DNA of 64,000 nt, taken from assembly GCF_003730295.1 (NCBI RefSeq), contig NZ_QTSZ01000029.1, positions 372,001 to 436,000 of the forward strand. The letters run 5' to 3'. Positions 59,101-64,000 of this stretch are shown in pieces. Numbering within the stretch: position 1 is the stretch's first letter; every line of letters starts with the position of its first letter. The DNA comes from Ornithinibacillus gellani (GTDB lineage Bacteria > Bacillota > Bacilli > Bacillales > Amphibacillaceae). Position numbers and translations under genes: made by a program. The notes under the pieces were generated by a model, which worked only from the letters and a program-made list of their open reading frames with translations, was not told the origin of the DNA and made no database searches.

Positions 59101-60183
59101 GTGTCTGCGACAGAAGGATCCACGTGGTATCAGCAAGCTGAAATGCCAGACGGTACGAACCCATACACTGCTGAGAACTCTTGGGAGATTCGCGGAATTG
59201 AAGTAAATTATAATCCTGGCGAACGGTTACAGGAAAACTGGTTCTCCCCTGTCATCCAGCCAAGATTTGGACTCGGATTCTGGACACCATTCCAGGATAA
59301 TTATGGTGGATTTCAGTTTAACGTACCTGCACAAGCGGATGCTGGAGAACAACACACCGGTTGGATGTCTGATTGGAATAAGCAATCCGCATTACAAAAC
59401 CTTAAACTTTATCAAGATCATTCACTCTTAGGTGAAGCAAAAGGACAAATGCTCATAACGTGGGATGAACTACCAGATGAAAACCTTGAATATCGTCTAG
59501 TAAGTGAAACAACAAATGGTGAACATTGGAATACATCTACACAGACCCGTACAGAGTGGACATTTTGGTCAGAAGGTGGAGTTTCCCGTAATGTCGATCT
59601 TCCACTACTTTCACTAAACTATAAAACTGATATGAATAGCGCAGGTCACTTAATTGCTGGTCGCACGGCAGAATTAACACTAGATGTGACGAAAATTCCT
59701 GGTGTAGGCGGCTATGGAAATATCGATGAAACGACACTTCAAGCTTCTTATGATCAAGGTAAAACCTGGGAAGAGATAGCCTTAACCAAAGATGGACAAA
59801 ATGCAATTGCACAATTGGATGTACCTAAAAATGCTGTATCCATCTCATTAAAAGCAAATGCTTCTGATGATGCAGGCAATAAGATTACACAAGAAATCAT
59901 CGATGCATACAACGTAACACTTAGTGGTGCCGCAGAAATGCAGGCAATGCTAAATGTATTTAAAGAAGATGGAAATGTGAGCCCAGCTGCAGCTCGTGCT
60001 CTGGAGATGCACTTAACTACACTCAAACGATTTGAAGAAACTGAATCCGCTGACAAGGTAGTCAAGCACATTGATGGATTGCAGCAATTATTGGAACACC
60101 ATGTAAATCAAGAAACCATATCCGGCAAAGCGTATAACCTATTTAACGCTGATGCGGAATATGTAAGGAAAGCATGGGAATAA
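56134..60183 (+). CDS. Large secreted S8 subtilisin-family protease
   Basis: 1349 residues, AAAGGAG before the ATG. Signal/anchor at 9-30 (GIVSFTLCFILFSLLLAVFI); prodomain to about 230; peptidase S8 with the triad Asp257 (VAVLDTGID), His289 (HGHGTHVAST) and Ser461 (GTSMASPHVAGAA); beta domains; a PA-like domain at about 840-920 (ALDAGAKLLLIANNSPGHF); more beta domains; and the C-terminal helical module (HLTTLKRFEETESADKVVKH). Exported. It diverges from the XRE-TPR gene and is followed by a camelysin gene. Confidence 0.92.
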   Translation: MKFHAKLKKIGIVSFTLCFILFSLLLAVFIQPPASNALMNSTSKDKQQHTPGKAETNKHVITLITGDVVTVTDIEGGDSVVTVESPSGTNEGIRMHTVGDDTYVIPDGAMPYLASGLLDRELFNITSLIEFEYDDSSRDTLPLIIQYEEKPKAKAFSATKTFTGASHITALESIQSIALLEDKEEAATFWDQITAASDNKQKLRLSSAEASFSDGIEKIWLDGKVEATLAESVPQIGAPDAWESGFDGEGITVAVLDTGIDNEHPDVASQLKQMETFVPNDDGMDRHGHGTHVASTVLGNGAASDGLYTGVAPGADLITGKVLDDTGFGQESWIISAMEWAADHADIVNMSLGSNYPTDGTDPMAQALNQISEAKDVLFVVAAGNAGMEHSIGSPGSADAALTVGNVDKSDNLAPLSSMGPRIGDMAMKPDLVAPGEEIIAARSQFAGVGSGDYLGMSGTSMASPHVAGAAAILKQKHPEWSATEIKHAMMSTTEQLGDYQPHQVGTGRLDIATTLSADITASGPLSYGLFKWPHDDAEPVEKTVTYTNYGDQDVTLDLSTTFTTDNGTEAPERMLQLSDAQITVPANGNTEIIVTLDPNFGETGTRYWGYLNADLDGTTVVHTSIGMVKEEEKYPLTLEATNRDGSPGVAYVEIIGPTLRVPEYVTVIGSAEVRLPKGNYSAMSMMDVDVGTSNEGVALVGNPEITLDQPVTVALDAQQANEITVDIPKEADTSYHRLEYFRQLDGASINSLYMVPHLEKTYAVPTNAVEKGEFEMLSRWRLIKPILSISKNEQALRITPLPGMKTFNGKQTLEAVYAENGAADAYQDLDVTDKAVVVKRNPDMTADEQANVALDAGAKLLLIANNSPGHFNELVGSDDALIPLAVASINGQEGDALIAQIEQGGVTLDVEGTQDSPYVYDLVDAHVSGIPADLNYAPDPEDLVKIDSTYIADEQAIGTEFRYDRRRHSVRAWGFQEPISLPMVREEWVSATEGSTWYQQAEMPDGTNPYTAENSWEIRGIEVNYNPGERLQENWFSPVIQPRFGLGFWTPFQDNYGGFQFNVPAQADAGEQHTGWMSDWNKQSALQNLKLYQDHSLLGEAKGQMLITWDELPDENLEYRLVSETTNGEHWNTSTQTRTEWTFWSEGGVSRNVDLPLLSLNYKTDMNSAGHLIAGRTAELTLDVTKIPGVGGYGNIDETTLQASYDQGKTWEEIALTKDGQNAIAQLDVPKNAVSISLKANASDDAGNKITQEIIDAYNVTLSGAAEMQAMLNVFKEDGNVSPAAARALEMHLTTLKRFEETESADKVVKHIDGLQQLLEHHVNQETISGKAYNLFNADAEYVRKAWE

Positions 60184-60324
60184 GTGAATAACAATTTATA
60201 AGTTGCTCCCTGTGGCAAAATTAACACAAGTCACAGGGAAGCAGTTTAAATCTAGAACAGCAACGTATAGAGATAATTTTATCAAAAATAATGTCGTCTG
60301 GATAAATATGAGGAGGAATATAGC

Positions 60325-60909
60325 GTGAGAATGAGAAAGAAGCTAGGTATGGGAATTATGTCAGCAACACTAGGACTATCATTAATTGCGGGAGGAACAT
60401 ATGCATATTTTAGTGACAGCGAAGTGAGCAACAATACATTCGCTGCCGGAACACTAGATTTAGCGATTGAGCCAACGGAAATCATTAACGTTGAAAACTT
60501 AAAACCAGGTGACTGGATGGTTAGAACCTTTGAACTGCAAAACAACGGTACCCTGGACATCGAAAAAGTATTTCTTGAAACAGACTATACAATCATCGAT
60601 GCAAACGGCGACAACACAGAAGATTTCGGCGAACATATCCAAGTAGAATTTCTATACAACGCCGACAAATTAGATGAGGTCATTTACGAAACAACATTAG
60701 CCGAATTAAAAACCATGACACCTGAAGCAATCAATGAACATATATTTGATCCACAATTTGAAAAAGGACTACCAGTAGATACAATCGATGACTTCTCCGT
60801 CAAATTCAACTTTGTAGACAACGGAGAAGACCAAAATCAATTCCAAGGCGACTCCCTCAGACTTGCCTGGACATTCAAAGCAGTCCAAGGAATCGGTGAA
60901 GAAAAATAA
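60325..60909 (+). CDS. TasA/camelysin-like SipW-dependent protein, copy 2
   Basis: 194 residues from a GTG start behind GAGGAGGAA. SipW-type signal: KKLGMGIMSATLGLSLIAGG then TYAYFSDSEVSNNTFAAGTL. The body is nearly the same as copy 1 (NTEDFGEHIQVEFLYNAD, FNFVDNGEDQNQFQGDSL), but differs in the HIFDPQFEKGLP region and the tail. It lies 141 bp after the S8 protease gene and may be co-transcribed with it. Processing would depend on SipW encoded 40 kb away. Confidence 0.9.
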   Translation: MRMRKKLGMGIMSATLGLSLIAGGTYAYFSDSEVSNNTFAAGTLDLAIEPTEIINVENLKPGDWMVRTFELQNNGTLDIEKVFLETDYTIIDANGDNTEDFGEHIQVEFLYNADKLDEVIYETTLAELKTMTPEAINEHIFDPQFEKGLPVDTIDDFSVKFNFVDNGEDQNQFQGDSLRLAWTFKAVQGIGEEK

Positions 60910-60911
60910 CG

Positions 60912-61003
60912 TCAAACTTCAATCAGTGGGGAATTTCACACTTTCCCCACTGATTTTTAGTTGAACGAATCAGGCCTTTACCGGCTGTTAATCTGTGATA
61001 AAC
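60912..61003 (+). repeat. Structured interspersed repeat, copy R7 (short form)
   Basis: About 92 bp: AAACTTCAATCAGTGGGGAA...TCCCCACTGAT, GTTGAACGAATCAGGCC, ACCGGCTGTTAATCTGTGAT. The inner block of hairpin 2 is absent. It lies directly after the camelysin stop codon. Confidence 0.82.
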
Positions 61004-61056
61004 CTATCCAGTAACGGATTTCCATTCCAGACAAACAAATATAAACCTAGAATGGA

Positions 61057-61479
61057 GGAATCGGCGAGCCGATTCCTTCTTTATTTACAAATGCACTTCC
61101 TTTTGTATGAGGTAGAGCCGTGGGTTTGAGTGGCTTGCGCTCGAGTTGGGATGAGTGGTGCCCGCGTTTAGGTGGTTGGCGCGCGAGTTGGGGTGATTGG
61201 TGCGCGAGTTTGGGTGGCTGGCGCTCTAGTTGGGATGATTGGTGCGCGAGTTTGGGTGGTTGGTGCTCGAGTTGGGATGATTGGTGCCCGAGTTTGGGTG
61301 GTTGGTGCGCGAGTTTGGGTGGTTGGCGCTCGAGTTGGGATGGTTGGCGCGCGAGTTTGGGTGGTTGGTGCTCGACTTTTGCCGTTCGATGCTCGACTTT
61401 CAGCGCTTGCCGCGCGAGCTTGCAGAGTTATTAAAATTGAACTTCTTAAATGATATTGAAATCGGCCCACGCCGATTTC
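61057..61479 (+). repeat. 21-nt tandem repeat array with both border hairpins
   Basis: Left hairpin GGAATCGGCGAGCCGATTCC (61057-61076). The array (about 61125-61420) has about 14 units, alternating GCGCGAGTTTGGGTGGTTG and GCTCGAGTTGGGATGATTG types. Right hairpin GAAATCGG-CCCACG-CCGATTTC (61458-61479). Confidence 0.85.
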
Positions 61480-61489
61480 TTCCCTCTTG

Positions 61490-61734
61490 ATGCATGCGAC
61501 TTCCGGTCAATGATATGCGAATTTTGGCCAAACCTATGCGAGAATAATGCCAAGGTATGCGAGTTCCACCCAAACCCATGCGACTTTGGACGAAAGGTAT
61601 GCGAGTTTGGGGCCAAGGCATGCGACTTCCACCTAAACCCATGCGAGTTTGGGGCCAAGACATGCGACTTTCTGGCCAAATCTAGTGAACTGATTGTCTA
61701 AATAAAATGTAGTTGGAATCGGCTCACCGATTCC
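61490..61734 (+). repeat. Second 21-nt array, CATGCGAGTTT type, with border hairpin
   Basis: About nine units with the core ATGCGACTT or ATGCGAGTT plus 12 variable bases (TGGACGAAAGG, GGGGCCAAGGC, CCACCCAAACCC). It directly continues the preceding composite and is closed by GGAATCGGCTCACCGATTCC (61715-61734). Confidence 0.8.
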
Positions 61735-61744
61735 TTCCTTCCAC

Positions 61745-61777
61745 ATCAAAAAGGGGCTTGATTCACAAGCCCCTCCC
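61745..61777 (-). terminator. Terminator of the lipoprotein gene
   Basis: Leftward, AGGGGCTTG-TGAAT-CAAGCCCCT and five T. Confidence 0.88.
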
Positions 61778-61804
61778 CTTTTTCTATAAAAATTAAATAT
61801 CAGT

Positions 61805-62497
61805 TCATTGTACTTTGATTCGTTTTATCATTTCAATAACTTCTTCATCGTTACCTGGATTAATGTATACAGATTGCGTTTTATCAATAATGTCTTTATA
61901 GAACTTTTTCCCCGCGGGATAATGACCGTCCCAGCGTAGTGGCACATTGTAAATATTAATGGTGCCATCACCGTTCCCACTGTATGTTATAGAGCCATCA
62001 ATCAATCGATCTCCTGCCAATTGAATGACTTCTTCCGGATAGGTCGCACTTGTTTCGTCGTCCGGATTGAGTGGTGTGCCTGCTGGAATGTGTCTAGCAT
62101 ACAATCCATCTGTATCTTTATTTTCTCCAAGTTGCAGCCAAACGCGTGCATATTCGATTTGCTTGGCACCGTATTCAGACAATGGCTTTGTTGCTTCTGA
62201 ATCATTGGTCTTTTCCTCTTCCAATACCACATCTTTTTCTGTTTCTTTTTTCTCTGATTTGGACTGGGCTTCTGATTCTTGTTTGCCATTTGTTTCGCTA
62301 TCTGGCGCGGAATCCTTCGCGCTGGCAGTTCTTGAACGGTCTGCGGAAATAGTACGATCCTCTTTCACGGAAACATCATCTGACTCTTTCTTCTTTTGTC
62401 CCGATTTTTCACTGTCGTTTGAATTTCCACAAGCTGACATCATAACCAATAATGCCGCTAACAAAGATAGTACGATAAAACAATTGTGCTTCTTCAC
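61805..62497 (-). CDS. Lipoprotein with charged linker, unknown function
   Basis: 230 residues. Signal peptide KKHNCFIVLSLLAALLVMMS with lipobox Cys23 (MMSAC). A long Ser/Lys/Glu/Asp low-complexity linker runs to about residue 105, then a globular C-terminal domain (YGAKQIEYARVWLQLGENKD, GSITYSGNGDGTINIYNVPL). That domain resembles those of several uncharacterised Bacillaceae lipoproteins. Anchored outside the membrane. Confidence 0.78.
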   Translation of the reverse strand: MKKHNCFIVLSLLAALLVMMSACGNSNDSEKSGQKKKESDDVSVKEDRTISADRSRTASAKDSAPDSETNGKQESEAQSKSEKKETEKDVVLEEEKTNDSEATKPLSEYGAKQIEYARVWLQLGENKDTDGLYARHIPAGTPLNPDDETSATYPEEVIQLAGDRLIDGSITYSGNGDGTINIYNVPLRWDGHYPAGKKFYKDIIDKTQSVYINPGNDEEVIEMIKRIKVQ

Positions 62498-62643
62498 GTG
62501 TAGAACTCCAATCTTTTATAAACTAAATGCCCCCAGTTAAGTTTAACATAAATTACTGGAAGCTAAAGTGTTCTTTTTGTGAAGTGTCGGTAGAAACTGA
62601 TTTTATGCATGATGACAAAGCAAATATTTTCAAATCATAACTA

Positions 62644-62690
62644 AACGTGCAAGCACCAAAGCACTTGCACGTTCCTATATTTTTTATTCT
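62644..62690. terminator. Hairpin between the helicase and lipoprotein genes
   Basis: AACGTGCAAG (62644-62653) and CTTGCACGTT (62664-62673), perfect 10-bp stem. It lies just after the helicase stop, so it most likely ends that gene, although the T-rich side is on the + strand. Confidence 0.65.
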
Positions 62691-62698
62691 ATTCCACT

Positions 62699-64000
62699 TC
62701 AACCTTCCACTACATCCCGCTCCAGTGCCTGCTGCAATAATAGGCTGGGCTCGCCTACACTGTACAACTGCAGGTGGTGCATGGCTCTTGTACAGACGGT
62801 GTAAAAAATTCTGCGCAGGCCCTCGTGGTCGTACACATTAGCGGATGCGTCATATACAATCACTGCGTCGAATTCAATGCCTTTGGATAAATAAGATGGG
62901 ACGACTACTACGCCCTGCTCGTATTCCAACGTTCCGGTCTTCAGCAGCTTGATTCCTTCGATGGCGGATAAAGCTTCAAATGCGCTGGCACTTTCCGCTG
63001 CAGATTTACAGATGATAGCAATGGATTGGTAGTTTTCGTTTCGTAATGCTGCCACCTGCTCCACAATACACTGATGCAGTTCATCATGATTTTCCAATTG
63101 CTTCATTGCCGGGCGTTTCCCGTCACGATCAAATGGGATGATGTGATCACCATTTGGTACAAGGCGCCGCGTAAATTCAATGATTGGTTTGGTGGAACGA
63201 TAGCTTCGGGCCAGATTAATTAAACCAGTACGTTCCGGTCCATAAAGGCCCATCAACATATGAAAATCAACTTGATCGGCAGCATGGGCAAATATCGCTT
63301 GATTAAAATCGCCAAGCACCGTCATTCTTGCTGCTGGAAATAATCTTCTCATATACTCGAATTGGAAAGGCGAATAGTCCTGCGCCTCATCGACAACGAT
63401 ATGCTTGATGTTCCGATTCGTTTGAAAGCCTTGGATTAATTCATTCAACAACAAGTAAGGAGTTGCATCCTCATATGGTAATTTCCCGACATCAATTGCC
63501 GTTATAGTTGCCTCACAAATGTCTGACCACGCCGCTGGTATTTCCCTATCCAACCACTGCTCTATTGGATGGCTAGACGCAAATAATTGTTTATATATTG
63601 CTTTCATATCGATAAATTCATATGCACGAACCCTCTTTCGCAATGGCTTGAATTTTTGCTGAACAATCAGTCGCGCTAAATCTTTGCGATCTGGTTCATA
63701 TTCAGCAAGCTCCTCCCGTTCGTAGCCCTTCTTTTTCGCCAAATAACGTTGCGCTTTGTAATACGCGTCATCACTGAGCAGTTCAATTTCATCCTGTACC
63801 CAGTCTGCTTTTCGCTCCGCTATTTGCGCTTCTTTTATTTGCTTCAGTAAGTAATCTCTTAATTTTTCCAGTCGATTATGGAATCGAAGGGATGTGTCTT
63901 GGCTATAAAACACCCCTGAGATTTGTTCTGCTGACAGGATTGTTTGCCCTCTGAATTGAAGCGATTTGAACTGCATGCCTTCCGCTTCCAATGATTGTCT
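62699..64000 (-). CDS. helD: HelD-like UvrD/Rep-family helicase, C-terminal part (partial)
   Basis: The frame runs off the right edge; about 434 C-terminal residues are visible. Helicase motifs: HIVVDEAQDYSPFQFEYMRR (Walker B type II), VLGDFNQAIF (motif III), LARSYRSTKPIIEFTR (motif IV), SYLSKGIEFDAVIVYDA (motif V) and YTVCTRAMHHLQLY (motif VI). The coiled-coil-like region at the start and the overall pattern fit HelD, which releases stalled RNA polymerase, rather than UvrD. The Walker A motif is beyond the window. Confidence 0.85.
   Translation of the reverse strand, partial: RQSLEAEGMQFKSLQFRGQTILSAEQISGVFYSQDTSLRFHNRLEKLRDYLLKQIKEAQIAERKADWVQDEIELLSDDAYYKAQRYLAKKKGYEREELAEYEPDRKDLARLIVQQKFKPLRKRVRAYEFIDMKAIYKQLFASSHPIEQWLDREIPAAWSDICEATITAIDVGKLPYEDATPYLLLNELIQGFQTNRNIKHIVVDEAQDYSPFQFEYMRRLFPAARMTVLGDFNQAIFAHAADQVDFHMLMGLYGPERTGLINLARSYRSTKPIIEFTRRLVPNGDHIIPFDRDGKRPAMKQLENHDELHQCIVEQVAALRNENYQSIAIICKSAAESASAFEALSAIEGIKLLKTGTLEYEQGVVVVPSYLSKGIEFDAVIVYDASANVYDHEGLRRIFYTVCTRAMHHLQLYSVGEPSLLLQQALERDVVEG

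Noticed and set aside
61120-61701. Frames of 69-104 codons with cysteine- or tryptophan-rich heptapeptide repeats
   Set aside because: Same cause: 21-nt periodicity. The CEFGAKA-type pattern is not evidence for metal-binding repeats.

Overview
The window looks like chromosomal DNA of a low-GC Gram-positive, endospore-former-type Bacillaceae, of the halotolerant Oceanobacillus/Virgibacillus kind. The indications are strong AGGAGG-type ribosome sites with frequent TTG and GTG starts, a FosB thiol transferase (bacillithiol users), a SipW/TasA (camelysin) matrix system, LicT/RAT antitermination and CcpA-type cre sites. The genus is an inference from protein character only; there is no rRNA gene in the window.

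Layout. 1-3.5 kb: accessory genes and debris, namely the tail of a secreted protein, an aminoglycoside nucleotidyltransferase, a frameshifted histidine phosphatase, a MazF/PemK-type toxin with a short overlapping antitoxin, the tail of a tyrosine recombinase and a GNAT acetyltransferase. 3.5-8 kb: a LacI-type regulator, ribokinase, nucleoside hydrolase and DcuC-type carrier form one leftward nucleoside/ribose operon behind a promoter with two matching operators and a cre-like site. 9-11.5 kb: a lipoprotein, CidA/CidB (LrgAB) and two zinc-ribbon proteins. 11.5-16.1 kb: licT-bglP-bglA for beta-glucosides, with a RAT/terminator leader. 16.2-31 kb: a leftward block with a GH84 enzyme lacking a signal peptide, SipW, a TapA-like protein, a camelysin and two paralogous secreted GH101 endo-alpha-N-acetylgalactosaminidases. 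31-50 kb: mostly single housekeeping or defence-type genes (YdeI, DUF4256, XRE regulator, amidase, methyltransferase, SDR, hydrolases, Nudix, DinB, an NCS2 permease with a phosphoribosyltransferase, a candidate type I toxin-antitoxin unit, membrane proteins, FosB, GntR regulator, IlvD). 50.6-61 kb: a secreted GH84, an XRE-TPR regulator interrupted by an amber codon, a large secreted S8 protease and a second camelysin. 61.8-64 kb: a lipoprotein and the C-terminal part of a HelD-like helicase.

Function. Four large secreted enzymes (two GH101, one GH84, one S8 protease) share the same kind of C-terminal helical module, five copies in all, and sit beside SipW and TasA-like fibre proteins. Together they suggest a system for attacking mucin-type or other O-glycosylated protein and HexNAc glycans at the cell surface or in the matrix.

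The most unusual content is non-coding. There are two repeat systems. The first is about ten tandem arrays with periods of 51 or 21 nt, open in several frames on both strands; the 21-nt arrays are bordered by GC-rich hairpins. The second is seven copies of a 90-155 bp structured element. Every array and every element copy points the same way on the + strand, whatever the direction of neighbouring genes.
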